DNA of 64,000 bases from assembly GCA_015061815.1 (NCBI GenBank), contig SUVW01000009.1:27746-91745 (forward strand), written 5' to 3'. The position numbers were made by a program, and so were the translations under genes. Source of the DNA: Lentisphaerota bacterium. GTDB lineage: Bacteria; Verrucomicrobiota; Lentisphaeria; Victivallales; Victivallaceae. Under the pieces are notes generated by a model. That model was given only the letters and a program-made list of their open reading frames with translations. It had not been told where the DNA came from and did no database searches. Shown in pieces: positions 44,790 to 53,630 of this stretch; positions within the stretch are counted from its first letter, which is position 1; the number at the start of each line of letters is the position of its first letter.

Positions 44790-45120
44790 ACTTTTTTTCA
44801 AGGGGAGATGGTAATAGTGAAGTCAAAATTTTTCCGGTAACTGTGGAGAGTACCAAAGCTAATCCCGCACCGGCGGCGAGGCGGCTCTCCCGCCGCCGCA
44901 GGGAGATTTTTTGGAGAAGTCCGCAATGCAACACCGAAGGTAAAATTGGAAACGGTCTATATCTACCGGTGGATGCAGCGTGAGATAAGGTCGAAGTCAA
45001 AACAAGGTAACGGTGAAGGAGTGCAGTAAACCTGCTCGACTGAACCGGTATCCGACGTTTTGACAAGAGATTATCCACGCTGCGCCACCGACGGTATGAT
45101 GGCATCACAACAAATGGGAC
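44790..45120 (+). ncRNA. Candidate structured RNA of unknown family
   Basis: A gene-free 460-bp gap (44665-45125) holds long-range base pairing. An 8-bp CGGCGGCG stem (44871-44878 with 44891-44898) is followed by GGAGAAGTCC (44913-44922). A CGGT/ACCG hairpin comes next (44953-44969). An interrupted long stem spans 44967-45090: CGGTGG with CCACCG-type arms, GCAGCGT with ACGCTGC, ATAA with TTAT, and GTCAAAAC with GTTTTGAC. Its apical loop carries GGTAACGGTGAA and a GCAG/CTGC hairpin. The pairing works on both strands; plus is my preferred reading because of RNase P-like motifs. I cannot identify a known family. Confidence 0.45.
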
Positions 45121-45125
45121 AATAA

Positions 45126-46340
45126 CTAATTTTTGGGTGTTATTTTACTTACCTGATAATATTCCACTGCCACCAGAGATTTGCCGTCTTTGCTGAAATA
45201 TAATCCGTTGACGGCAGGGTATTGCAAGGATACGCCTTCTGGATATTTCGTCAAATCCACGATTCCCGAACAAGCAGGAGTGTCATCCCGCATTTGCATT
45301 TTGTCGCGTCCGCCGGAGTAGAGCAGATATTTGCCATTGTAAGCGATGTTTCCGGTGATATTGTGATATTTTTCCCATGAGATGCCCATATCTACGGGCA
45401 TAGTTTTCCAGAATTGTTTCAAATAGTCATTGATTTGACTGCCGATGACGGTGAGTTTTCCGGAGGAGAGGTTGTATGCGAACTGCATTCCGATTGCGCC
45501 ATACGCGGGATTTTCTGCCCAACTGAAAAGGTAATTATCCTTGTTTTTTGATAGATTATAAATATGCCGCTGTTCTTCAATTTCCGGCAGGGAAACGATT
45601 TCAGTAAAGGTGTTTTTGCTCAAAGAATACTTACCAATCGCCCCGGAGCGGCCACCGTAAAGCAATATAGCTTCATCCGGATTGGCTCCCATGCCTCCGG
45701 ATAAAAATTTGGCTTGCGGATTTTTCTGCAATAAATCAAGGGCTTTGCCTGCCTGACTGGCAGAAAAATGAGTACGACGGTCTTTCCCAAGTAGATTGCT
45801 GCTCATTAAATGCTTTTCGCCGAGGAGCATCAAACGGCCGCCTTGGAGCCATACTGATTTGATGATAAAGGGAAAGTGCGACAAACGGTACAAAAGTTTT
45901 TTCCCGGGCTGTGAAACCCAGACATAGCGGCCTTCGGTAATGAGCAGAGTATCGTTATCAACTTTCATGGTCATATAGTTGCCGATATTGGAGGAAACGC
46001 CGCGCATAGTGGGGAACGTCCAGCGCAGTTCCGCTTTTGCATCATCGGCAAGCTGAAAAATTTGAAAATCAAAACTGTTTCCGGAAAGAAAATAAATATT
46101 GCCTTTATCATCGCAAGTTGAAGCCGAAATATTGTGTACGCCATCCGCAGGCCAGATTTTCTCAATTTTCCATGCAGGATTGAGCTGTTGCAATTCTGCA
46201 TTTTTTGCATTATCGCGCTGGAAGAAGTTGCGGCTGCTGTGCCATAAATGCTTAAGTTTGCCCGGATTTTTGTAGAGATCATCAGCAACAAGATTTACCG
46301 CAAACAAAGTCAGTATGAGTGGAATAAAAAATCTTTTCAT
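45126..46340 (-). CDS. Exported beta-propeller-like protein of unknown function
   Basis: A 404-residue protein with a signal peptide (MKRFFIPLILTLFAVNLVAD). The mature part has repeated short strands reminiscent of a beta-propeller: CDDKGNIYFLSGNSFDFQIF, VDNDTLLITEGRYVWVSQPG, LQGGRLMLLGEKHLM and AILLYGGRSGAIGKYSL. A propeller with six or seven blades is plausible but not proven. No catalytic site is visible. It is the last gene of the ECF-sigma operon, overlapping the gene before it by 4 bp. A periplasmic or surface sensing role would fit its position; this is inference. Confidence 0.65.
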   Translation of the reverse strand: MKRFFIPLILTLFAVNLVADDLYKNPGKLKHLWHSSRNFFQRDNAKNAELQQLNPAWKIEKIWPADGVHNISASTCDDKGNIYFLSGNSFDFQIFQLADDAKAELRWTFPTMRGVSSNIGNYMTMKVDNDTLLITEGRYVWVSQPGKKLLYRLSHFPFIIKSVWLQGGRLMLLGEKHLMSSNLLGKDRRTHFSASQAGKALDLLQKNPQAKFLSGGMGANPDEAILLYGGRSGAIGKYSLSKNTFTEIVSLPEIEEQRHIYNLSKNKDNYLFSWAENPAYGAIGMQFAYNLSSGKLTVIGSQINDYLKQFWKTMPVDMGISWEKYHNITGNIAYNGKYLLYSGGRDKMQMRDDTPACSGIVDLTKYPEGVSLQYPAVNGLYFSKDGKSLVAVEYYQVSKITPKN

Positions 46341-47926
46341 CTTTGATTTTCCTTATATTTCTTATATGTTAATTTTATTTTTTCCAATAACCCGATATAG
46401 GCGTTGACGCTGTGGTGATCGTAGAGATAATCGATGTTTATTTTCAAATCGGAATATTTTTTCAACAGAGCAAAAAGTTCCTCAAATTTTTTCAGTGCGG
46501 CATCGGCGGTACACGCTTTGGTATGCAAAAAAGCATTGCATTCCAGACTTTTTGCCATAATTTCCAAACCGGGGCGGCGGCGCAGGGCGGCGATATTTTT
46601 TTCGGTCCAAGTTTGGCGCAGATGACTGGGGAGGGCATTTTGATATTGAAACAGCTCGTCTGATACACTGTACATTTCCTGCGGAGGAATATTTTTACTC
46701 AATAAGGTTTGCCATGCCGCCTCTTTGGCTTGTAAATATTCTGTAGTGGTCGGGTAAAATTCTTTTTTGACAAAGCGGAATTCTTGAGTATTGTTTCCGC
46801 TTTGCCACAAATGGCGATAGCGGGCGAGCCAGTTCCAATACTCCTTCCGGAGTGTTTCCGGTAATTTATATTGATTGAAGAAAATGTGGTTGATGATTCT
46901 TTCGGAAAAATAGTAAGGATTTTCGTAAGATTTCAAGAACTGCGGATAGCGGACGATTTTTTTCAAGGCGGCAAACCAGTAAGGAAAAATATCAATCAAT
47001 TTTTCGTTGGCAATTATACCGAAATTAAACAATTTCGGGTTATCCGGATCAAGGGCAAAGGCGGCAAATTGCAGTTTCTCTGCCAATAAAAGTTTGTGGT
47101 CATCGCGGGCGATACGTGCTTCATAAGCGAAACGGCTTGCTTCATCTTTTAATGTATAGCGTTTTTTTGACGGCGGGCGGGAACAATGTTCCTGCAATGT
47201 GGATAAAACACTTGCTAAATCGGTACTTTCATTTTTGAACACGGTTTTGTTTTGAGCATCCACCGCGTAAACAGCGAAAATTATCTCTTCTGCATCACTT
47301 CCGGGATTGAATTCAAAATGAATGATTTCAGAGCCACTGACCGCATCTTTCCAAGCTCCGGAGAGTTCCTGCTCCAACAGCAGTTCGACCAAATACTCCC
47401 GTTCCAGTAAAATTGCCGGAGTTTGATTGATTGCCTGTTTTACAGTATCGGAATATTTTTCAGCTTTTCCGGCAAGCGAACGATGCAGATTATTGCGGAT
47501 ACCGGCAAAGGAAATGATACGTTTTTTGAAAAAATCTTTTCCGGCATTATTCCACTTCAATATTTCCTGTTTGATTTCAGCCGTTGATTTTTCAAAATCT
47601 GCCGATAATTTCCGGTAAGCCAGACGGAAGCCATAACGGGTTTCAAAAGCGGTCAGAGTGTTATTCTGAACCGCAATGAAAATATCCGCACCGGCAAAAC
47701 ATCTGGCAAGTCTGGCAATTCCGAACTGCTGAATCAGATATTGTTCCTGACGTATATCACCGATATTGCTGCGCTCAACAAACTCAATGCTTCCGGCAAG
47801 TTCTGCCTGCACAAGTTCAACCGCATTTTTTCCGGAATCGTCCAAGCCTGTTACAGCAAAATTAACACTTCCAAAAACTGGAATCAGGCTGAAAGTCATA
47901 AAAATGGAGAACAGGAATTTTTTCAT
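46337..47926 (-). CDS. Exported CsgG/FlgO-like protein with helical C-terminus
   Basis: A 529-residue protein with a signal peptide (MKKFLFSIFMTFSLIPVFG). Residues about 20-110 follow the CsgG pattern: VNFAVTGLDDSGKNAVELVQAEL, then IEFVERSNIGDIRQEQYLI, then GADIFIAVQNN. The rest is largely helical with TPR-like character (LLAEKLQFAAFALDPDNPKLFNFGIIANEKLI) and rich in aromatics. It parallels the large CsgG-plus-helical protein at 3279-5732. It lacks a lipobox, so it is probably periplasmic. Both ends overlap neighbours by 4 bp, showing tight translational coupling. Confidence 0.7.
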   Translation of the reverse strand: MKKFLFSIFMTFSLIPVFGSVNFAVTGLDDSGKNAVELVQAELAGSIEFVERSNIGDIRQEQYLIQQFGIARLARCFAGADIFIAVQNNTLTAFETRYGFRLAYRKLSADFEKSTAEIKQEILKWNNAGKDFFKKRIISFAGIRNNLHRSLAGKAEKYSDTVKQAINQTPAILLEREYLVELLLEQELSGAWKDAVSGSEIIHFEFNPGSDAEEIIFAVYAVDAQNKTVFKNESTDLASVLSTLQEHCSRPPSKKRYTLKDEASRFAYEARIARDDHKLLLAEKLQFAAFALDPDNPKLFNFGIIANEKLIDIFPYWFAALKKIVRYPQFLKSYENPYYFSERIINHIFFNQYKLPETLRKEYWNWLARYRHLWQSGNNTQEFRFVKKEFYPTTTEYLQAKEAAWQTLLSKNIPPQEMYSVSDELFQYQNALPSHLRQTWTEKNIAALRRRPGLEIMAKSLECNAFLHTKACTADAALKKFEELFALLKKYSDLKINIDYLYDHHSVNAYIGLLEKIKLTYKKYKENQR

Positions 47927-49614
47927 AATGTGATCTTCAAAAAGCTCTTTTTATTACCGGCTTCAATATTGATGCGGATGCGGCTTGGGCATTTGCCGGA
48001 GGCAGTAGTGCCAATGCCGTTGTGGGTGGAAAAATTGCCATCGGGGTACTTGATAAATGTCCAGATGTCCGAACTATTCGGCATCGGAAACGATTTGCCG
48101 TTGGCATAGTGCGGGCGGATGCTGAACATAAAACGGCCCGGTTTGATGAAAATATCCACATAATTCTGCTGGGTATCCTGCTGTATTTCCAGGAGATAGA
48201 AATTTCCAGCCGGAACGTTTTCACGGGTGACTTTTATTGCATCGGAATTGCTGACTTCAAAGCGGAAACGTTCACTGCTGTTGTCTGCATCAGAACCGAA
48301 ATAACGGGTGTATTGTTTTTGGGCTTCCGGATAGACACTGCCCAGCAGTTTCAGAGCTTTACGGAAATTGTCTTCACTCATCATGGTTCTCTGATTATTT
48401 AATGCGATCAATGATTGAGCGTAAAACGATTGTTTCTTTTGCGGATTGTATTTTGCATCGATATTGTACTTTCCTGCCAGATATAAATATTTCCAATGTT
48501 CCGGGAGGTTGCTGCTTCTGCGAATCATTATACCGATGATTCCCGGATTGCCGCGCTCGGCTGCCTGTTTGAAGGCATTTTCCTGATCTTTGAGCGGCAG
48601 TTGGAAAATTTTGAAGATTTCCGCATCCGGGTGATCATTTCTTGAAGCCAGAAGTTTCCGGTAAGCGGCGGCGGTGCGCTGATCAGCTCCGGCATTATAC
48701 ATAGAAGCGAGTTTTGCCGTGCTTTGATTCGGGTCAGGGAGCAGAGAAAGGAGAAATCTGGCATTTGCCAAATCCTGCTGATAGTGCTTGCAGGGAGTTT
48801 TCTTATACGCTTCAAGCTCTTTTATCGACGATTTCAGCATTTTGTATGCTTTATCAGGATCATATACATTATATTTATTTTTTGGCGTAATAAGAATTGC
48901 CGCCATCATAATTTTGGCAGGGATATGCCCGGCTTCGGCAGCTTCGCGGATATCATTATAATTACTGCCCAAGCCGATGGGGTCGGTGCTGTAATTTGTG
49001 AAGTTGGAAAATGTTATGCCGTACAGCGCATCAATGCTGCCATATTTTACCGCAGTTTTACGGAGATATTCGCCGGAAGTACTCCGGTCTGGATTGCTTC
49101 TGGACATCGCCGCCCAAATGGATGCTCCGGCGATATTGCCCATGATGCGGGTCTTTTCAAAATAACAGTTTTTCAGCGGCTGTTTACCTTTGAGATTGAT
49201 TTTCTGATTGACAACTCTGCCGTTGTGATTCCAGGTTTTGAGCGTAATTGAACGCTGATTGCCGACCGGCGGAACCAGTATTTTTCGCCAAACTGTACGG
49301 AACTCTTCATCGTGGAAACGTTTTCCGGGGAATGAATCATTATATCCGCCGAATAAACGGTTGAAATATTTTGCGGTTTTGGTGTAATCAATTTTTTGTC
49401 CGCAGTACCCCCGGCTGTAAACTAAATAAAGCAAAATCGAAGCAAAATGGTTGCGGGGACTTAACTCTTCAGCCATTTGCAAGGCTTCAATGGTCTTGCC
49501 GTCATAGAGTTTTCGGGCAACCGGAAGATACTCTTCCAATTCAGCGTTGCTGTCGCCGGCAAATGCCGGAGCAATGCACAAAATTGCGAGGATGGTCAAT
49601 AATAATTTTTTCAT
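47923..49614 (-). CDS. Exported Sel1/TPR-like repeat protein
   Basis: A 563-residue protein with a signal peptide (MKKLLLTILAILCIAPAFAGD). The body is helical and contains Sel1-like units in which a bulky repeat ends in Ala-Gly-rich turns: YNDIREAAEAGHIPAKIMMAAIL, LASMYNAGADQRTAAAYRKLL, and FKQAAERGNPGIIGIMI. The C-terminal 120 residues look like a beta domain (FRFEVSNSDAIKVTRENVPAG, then PGRFMFSIRPHYANG). Sel1 proteins are scaffolds for signalling or secretion complexes. It is the sixth gene of the operon, coupled on both sides. Confidence 0.7.
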   Translation of the reverse strand: MKKLLLTILAILCIAPAFAGDSNAELEEYLPVARKLYDGKTIEALQMAEELSPRNHFASILLYLVYSRGYCGQKIDYTKTAKYFNRLFGGYNDSFPGKRFHDEEFRTVWRKILVPPVGNQRSITLKTWNHNGRVVNQKINLKGKQPLKNCYFEKTRIMGNIAGASIWAAMSRSNPDRSTSGEYLRKTAVKYGSIDALYGITFSNFTNYSTDPIGLGSNYNDIREAAEAGHIPAKIMMAAILITPKNKYNVYDPDKAYKMLKSSIKELEAYKKTPCKHYQQDLANARFLLSLLPDPNQSTAKLASMYNAGADQRTAAAYRKLLASRNDHPDAEIFKIFQLPLKDQENAFKQAAERGNPGIIGIMIRRSSNLPEHWKYLYLAGKYNIDAKYNPQKKQSFYAQSLIALNNQRTMMSEDNFRKALKLLGSVYPEAQKQYTRYFGSDADNSSERFRFEVSNSDAIKVTRENVPAGNFYLLEIQQDTQQNYVDIFIKPGRFMFSIRPHYANGKSFPMPNSSDIWTFIKYPDGNFSTHNGIGTTASGKCPSRIRINIEAGNKKSFLKITL

Positions 49615-50735
49615 TTTTTCTTTTTTATTTCCCGGTAAAATATTTTTTTGATATATCCTGTTTTTTCTTGTTTTCCATTACTTTCGAAGTCAATTCTGCG
49701 GCAGTTGTACGGCAAACGCATAATTGGAGTTCCGTCCGGCAGATAACCGCCATTTTTATTCAGCGGACGGTCGTGTTTATCAAAAATCCCCGTACTCCAT
49801 CCCCATACGGTACGGTCGAGTGCCACCACATATTCAAAGTTTTCCGGAATGGATGGCGGATTTAACAGCAGAGTGATTTTCTGATTGCCATTGGAGGGCT
49901 TTTTACTGAAACGCAGTTGCCCATTTACGATTTTTGCATCAAACAACGCGGGAAAATCCGCTTCGATATGGGAAACGAATTTTTCTACGGGGATGGCAAT
50001 TTCCTGCGGCTCAACTTTTTTTACCGGAGTTGGTTTGGGCTTGGGGACAACTCTTGGGGGAGCAACGGGAGCAGCCAGTTCTTTTTTCAAAGCGGCACGT
50101 TCGGCATCTTTTGCCTTGTCTGCCTTTAATTCATCCAACAGCCATGTCGTAGTGGAAACCTGTTTTCTGCCCCAAACGAACAGAGGCGCAGCCGCAGAAA
50201 TACTGATGTTGCTCAAAGCGATCCCGGAGGATTTTTCTTTCAGATAGAAAGTAGTAAAAAAGCGGAATGTCGGAACTTGTTCATCGCAAAAAATACACTT
50301 CAACTGTTCGGGGGTGATATTGAAATCCACGCTCAAAGATTTTTTGCCGCTTACCGAAAAATCCTTGTCTAAAAACAGATCTTCAGATTTTCCGGTGCAG
50401 TTGTCATTTCTGAAATGGTATCCGTACATTACCACCTTGACAACTCCGCGTGAGACGGCTCCGCTCAATGCTTGAGCTGTGAAACTTATCCGTAAAAGCC
50501 CCGGACGGGCTTGGGAACTTCCGGAGTAAGATTCGATGCCGTAAAGCGGATGTTTGAGGAAAATCGTACTGTTTTTGACATCAATAAAGTCGCGCAACGG
50601 CTCCTCATCCCGGCGTCCGGAGATTGCCGGGATGGGGTTTATGTCAAGAGTCCAATTTTCAACCGGAATGATCTCTGCCGACAGTTGAAACACGGTCAGC
50701 AGAAATCCGGATATCCCCAACAAAAGAGAGCGCAT
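49611..50735 (-). CDS. Exported two-domain protein with Pro-rich linker
   Basis: A 374-residue protein with a signal peptide (MRSLLLGISGFLLTVFQLSAE). Two beta-rich domains (about 25-195 and 255-370) are joined by a helix and a proline/lysine linker (AAPVAPPRVVPKPKPTPVKK). Such linkers often span the periplasm or peptidoglycan. The first domain reads like a jelly-roll ligand-binding fold (RISFTAQALSGAVSRGVVKV). No family recognised. The ATG at 50735 is preferred over an in-frame TTG two codons earlier. It follows the CsgG-like gene by 16 bp, the only real gap in this operon. Confidence 0.6.
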   Translation of the reverse strand: MRSLLLGISGFLLTVFQLSAEIIPVENWTLDINPIPAISGRRDEEPLRDFIDVKNSTIFLKHPLYGIESYSGSSQARPGLLRISFTAQALSGAVSRGVVKVVMYGYHFRNDNCTGKSEDLFLDKDFSVSGKKSLSVDFNITPEQLKCIFCDEQVPTFRFFTTFYLKEKSSGIALSNISISAAAPLFVWGRKQVSTTTWLLDELKADKAKDAERAALKKELAAPVAPPRVVPKPKPTPVKKVEPQEIAIPVEKFVSHIEADFPALFDAKIVNGQLRFSKKPSNGNQKITLLLNPPSIPENFEYVVALDRTVWGWSTGIFDKHDRPLNKNGGYLPDGTPIMRLPYNCRRIDFESNGKQEKTGYIKKIFYREIKKKK

Positions 50736-50751
50736 CAGCAAATCAGCCCTG

Positions 50752-51657
50752 TTATTTCATCACCGGGAAGAAATCCCCGGCAAGTTTCAGCGCAGTCCGG
50801 GCAATGGCTTCTTTGGCGGCGATGGGGTAGGAGGCTCCTGCCAGAGTTTCTCTTGCTGCGCCGGTGGCAAGAAGCTTTTTATCTTTGTTATAGATGGAAA
50901 GTTCCAAACGGGCTGCTGCAGAGGTGAAATTGTGGTAACTTCCGGCATTGGCGGCGATCGCTTCGCCGATGACTGCATAGTCCGCTTCATTTTGGGTATT
51001 CACCACTTGGAAATCCAGTGCGAGCAAAAGTTTTTTCAATTCAGTTTCCGCAGCCGGATCAGGCACACTTACAGCAATATCTTCTTTGACTTTTACAAAA
51101 ACCTTGCGCTGTTTGCCTTGGACGACCTTTTTCAACCGGCTCAAAACATCTTCTTTATTCTGCTCTTTGGGCAGGAGTTTGGCACTTTGTTTTTCCAGAA
51201 TTGCGGAAACTTTCGGGGCAAGCATCGGCACAAGGGCGGTAAAATCTTCTGTTCCGCTGGCACTTGCGCCGAGAACGCGGCTGGTTTCAGTTCCGATGAT
51301 CTTAACTATGACAAAATTTTTGCTGCCGGATTTGAAAAGAGAACCGGTGATAAGGATTTTTGCTCCGATAAAGCGGCCGAGTTTTACCTGGCTTTCTTTA
51401 CTGGTCAAACCAACTGCGGAAAGCTGCAATTCATTGAGAGCTGCATCAAGTTCAGCACGTTCGACCATATCGGCATTGCCGGATTCCATCAAGGCGATAT
51501 TAAGCAGTTCGGCTACGGACTTGCCCATATCGGTACTGGCAGCTTGACGGTCGCGGGACTCAAACGGCAGTACCGCAACGGTCGGTACAACAACGACATT
51601 TTCTGCAAAAACTCCGATACAGAACAGCATCGCCACTGTGGTGAAAATCTTTTTCAT
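50752..51657 (-). CDS. Exported CsgG-like protein (paralogue of 6629-7591)
   Basis: A 301-residue protein with a signal peptide (MKKIFTTVAMLFCIGVFAE) and no lipobox. The CsgG core is clear at residues 25-140: TVAVLPFESRDRQAASTDMGKS, then ADMVERAELDAALNELQLS, then GRFIGAKILITGSLFKSG. The C-terminal part (DPAAETELKKLLL, YAVIGEAIAA, AARLELSIY) aligns motif by motif with the second half of the protein at 6629-7591. Conservation of both halves suggests one functional unit used in two envelope clusters. Canonical CsgG is a lipid-anchored secretion pore; the lack of a lipobox argues for a different role here. Confidence 0.8.
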   Translation of the reverse strand: MKKIFTTVAMLFCIGVFAENVVVVPTVAVLPFESRDRQAASTDMGKSVAELLNIALMESGNADMVERAELDAALNELQLSAVGLTSKESQVKLGRFIGAKILITGSLFKSGSKNFVIVKIIGTETSRVLGASASGTEDFTALVPMLAPKVSAILEKQSAKLLPKEQNKEDVLSRLKKVVQGKQRKVFVKVKEDIAVSVPDPAAETELKKLLLALDFQVVNTQNEADYAVIGEAIAANAGSYHNFTSAAARLELSIYNKDKKLLATGAARETLAGASYPIAAKEAIARTALKLAGDFFPVMK

Positions 51658-52370
51658 TTGTTTTCTCCTTTTGATTTTGAACAGTTGATTTTTACGTCTA
51701 TAATATATTTTAACAAAACAATATTTTCAATGTTTTTTAAATCGAAATCCGGCGAAAAAATGACCAGTTTGTACGGTTTTTTTTCCAGTTCGATGTAGTT
51801 GTATTCGCCGTTGCTGTCGATGATTTTTTTCTTTCTGGTGAATGTTATACCTAACAAGCCGGGGGAGCGTACATCGCAATCGCAAATAGTTTTCCACGTT
51901 TTTTCAAATGTGATGGGAAAATCGGCTTTTTGAGGGAAGACTAATTGCAATTTACCCGGAAAAGCGGGAATTGCAGAAGAGGAAAAGACCACATCGGCAT
52001 CCGGTTTTCCGGTAAAATTTACTCCGTAATTTTTCAGCAGTTTGAGTTGAGACGGCGGCAGAGCAGATTCGACTGCGATTATTCCGGTCAGCGGGGCAGG
52101 GGAGTGAAAACGTAATTTCCGGACCGTGTTTTCTGTTTCCAGAACGGTATTCAAAGTGGTTCCGCTTTTTAGCGGCGGCAGTTGAAACTTTATTGCACCA
52201 TTGCCGCTTGCCAGAACTCTGCCGTGTTTGCTCACGATCTGCCATTTGCCATTGCCGGGGAGATCGTAACTTTTTCCCGACCACAAATTCAATACCGCAT
52301 CATCCTCCGCTCCATACAGAAACGGTAATGCAAAGGAGAGAATAAGCAGTATGGCAAAATGATATTTCAT
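51654..52370 (-). CDS. Hypothetical exported protein
   Basis: A 238-residue protein with a signal peptide (MKYHFAILLILSFALPFLYGAE). The mature part is predicted to be beta-rich (GKWQIVSKHGRVLASGNGAIKF, GTTLNTVLETENTVRKLRF) with a short aspartate/serine segment (CDCDVRSPGLLGITF). I recognise no family. It lies third in the operon, directly after the anti-sigma-like gene and coupled to it by a 4-bp overlap. It may belong with the signal-sensing part of the system; this is inference from position. Confidence 0.55.
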   Translation of the reverse strand: MKYHFAILLILSFALPFLYGAEDDAVLNLWSGKSYDLPGNGKWQIVSKHGRVLASGNGAIKFQLPPLKSGTTLNTVLETENTVRKLRFHSPAPLTGIIAVESALPPSQLKLLKNYGVNFTGKPDADVVFSSSAIPAFPGKLQLVFPQKADFPITFEKTWKTICDCDVRSPGLLGITFTRKKKIIDSNGEYNYIELEKKPYKLVIFSPDFDLKNIENIVLLKYIIDVKINCSKSKGENK

Positions 52371-52966
52371 GAGTGCATCCTGATATCTTTACCGTTGTCT
52401 ATGGGAATTTGAGTATTGATGCGTTTGCCCTGAATAAGCAGATCCATATCCAGCACCAGCGTTTGACGGTCACTGCGGGAAATAATGACATTTCCGGAAA
52501 CTTCCGGAGCATTGACGGAAATTGAATCATTGTCGGCACAGGCAATTTTCAGCTCAATATCGTTGGCAAGTTTGACGTTGAGAATATTGGAAGGCGATTC
52601 AGTGTTCATCCGTTCTCCGATCACCAGATCATTGCCGACAAAGAGTACCGCGACCTCGTCCCCGAAGAGCCGTAAAGATTCCTCCATCGGATCAAATGAT
52701 TTTCCCGGAGCATTATTGGTTGCCAAGCTCTCGAGAGTTGTTATTTCAGAAGTCGCTCCTGTCTTGCCGGACATTGAAGTCAAAGCAAGCACCGTTATTC
52801 CGACAACCGCCGCAAAAATTGCCGCATAACGCCAAAAGTGGATTCTATGCGGACGGCGTTCGATTTTCTCCATGAAACCTGCGAGGAAATCCTCTTCACT
52901 TTGTTCGAAGCGGTACACCCGGTCTTTCTTTTCTTTTAATAATTTTTCAAGAATATCTTCATTCAT
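52367..52966 (-). CDS. Putative membrane-bound anti-sigma factor
   Basis: A 199-residue single-pass protein. The cytoplasmic N-terminus of about 45 residues is charged and helical (EDILEKLLKEKKDRVYRFEQ), as expected for a segment that clasps a sigma factor. One membrane helix follows (YAAIFAAVVGITVLALTSM). The extracytoplasmic 130 residues form a beta-rich, FecR-like or unclassified sensor part (NDIELKIACADNDSISVN, VIISRSDRQTLVLDMDLLIQ). It overlaps the sigma factor gene by 8 bp. No zinc-type HxxxCxxC motif is present. Function inferred from gene order and topology. Confidence 0.7.
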   Translation of the reverse strand: MNEDILEKLLKEKKDRVYRFEQSEEDFLAGFMEKIERRPHRIHFWRYAAIFAAVVGITVLALTSMSGKTGATSEITTLESLATNNAPGKSFDPMEESLRLFGDEVAVLFVGNDLVIGERMNTESPSNILNVKLANDIELKIACADNDSISVNAPEVSGNVIISRSDRQTLVLDMDLLIQGKRINTQIPIDNGKDIRMHS

Positions 52967-53450
52967 CTGCGTTTCTCCTTATGATTTCCCGGAGCATGTT
53001 CTTTGCCTTGTGTATTCTCTGATACAAAGTATTGGGCGAACACCCGAGTATCTGTGACGATTCTTCAATGGTTAAATTGCTCAAAAGTGCTACGATCACC
53101 GTTTCCCGGTAAAGTTCCGGCAGTTGAGTAATGGCGGTATCCAGAGCCTCCAATGCGGTATTTTCCTCTGGAGTTTCCGGAGAAAAATATTGCAGAACTT
53201 TTTCCCGGTGCGACTTTTTGCGTAAAAAATTATAACTTTCGGAGATGACTATTTTTACGACCCATGCCGACAGAGCATCTGTTTTTCCGCTGAAGCTGTC
53301 GCGTTTGCCCCATGCCCGGAGCAAAGCATTCTGCACCACATCATCTGCATCACTTGCCAAGTTGACAATATTGACCGCCACCCGACGCAACAGCGGCAGT
53401 TTGTTTTTGATCAACTCTGCAAATAAATTTTTGTATATGGTATCCTGCAC
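52959..53450 (-). CDS. ECF-type sigma-70 family RNA polymerase sigma factor
   Basis: A 163-residue group IV sigma factor with only regions 2 and 4. Region 2 reads LASDADDVVQNALLRAWGKRDSF; region 4.2 reads LPELYRETVIVALLSNLTIEESSQILGCSPNTLYQRIHKAKNML, a clear helix-turn-helix for the -35 element. It starts with GTG at 53450 with GGAG 8 nt upstream. It leads an eight-gene operon of exported proteins and lies divergent to the secretome array. The sigma factor probably activates one or both operons in response to an envelope signal transmitted by the downstream membrane protein. Confidence 0.93.
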   Translation of the reverse strand: MQDTIYKNLFAELIKNKLPLLRRVAVNIVNLASDADDVVQNALLRAWGKRDSFSGKTDALSAWVVKIVISESYNFLRKKSHREKVLQYFSPETPEENTALEALDTAITQLPELYRETVIVALLSNLTIEESSQILGCSPNTLYQRIHKAKNMLREIIRRNADE

Positions 53451-53542
53451 CGGAAATACTCCATGTTTATTTTGTTTTCACCCTATAAGACGCAGGACGA
53501 ATGCAATTTCTTATCGCAGTTTGTAAAAAAATCAACTTTTTT

Positions 53543-53570
53543 AATATACCATTTGAAAAAAATTTTTCAA
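53543..53570 (-). promoter_or_regulatory. Promoter of the ECF-sigma operon
   Basis: Reading leftward: TTGAAA (53565-53570), a 16-bp spacer and TATATT (53543-53548), preceded by CAAATGG. The 14-mer CAAATGGTATATTA on this strand occupies 53542-53555 and recurs at the divergent promoter. The leader would be about 85 nt. Confidence 0.6.
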
Positions 53571-53630
53571 AAGCTGATAAGAAATCAATACATTAAAGCG
53601 TCTTATATTCTGAAAATATCCTTTGCTGAA

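Noticed and set aside
44994..45013. Short match to the conserved 3' end of 16S rRNA (AAGTCAAAACAAGGTAAC)
   Set aside because: Only about 18-20 bases resemble 16S. The flanks do not match helices 44 or 45 of the rRNA, and no other rRNA sequence is nearby, so it is chance or convergence within the structured region.
44767..45108. Minus-strand open frame of 113 codons in the same gap
   Set aside because: Composition is Arg/Leu/Ser-rich low quality, it runs through the GC hairpin, has no ribosome-binding site and resembles no family.
44790..45120. Calling the gap an RNase P RNA gene (rnpB)
   Set aside because: Region-I-like and P10-P12-like motifs are present, but the 3' conserved region (ACAGAA...GGCTTA) that must pair with region I was not found. 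I kept it as an unassigned RNA candidate.
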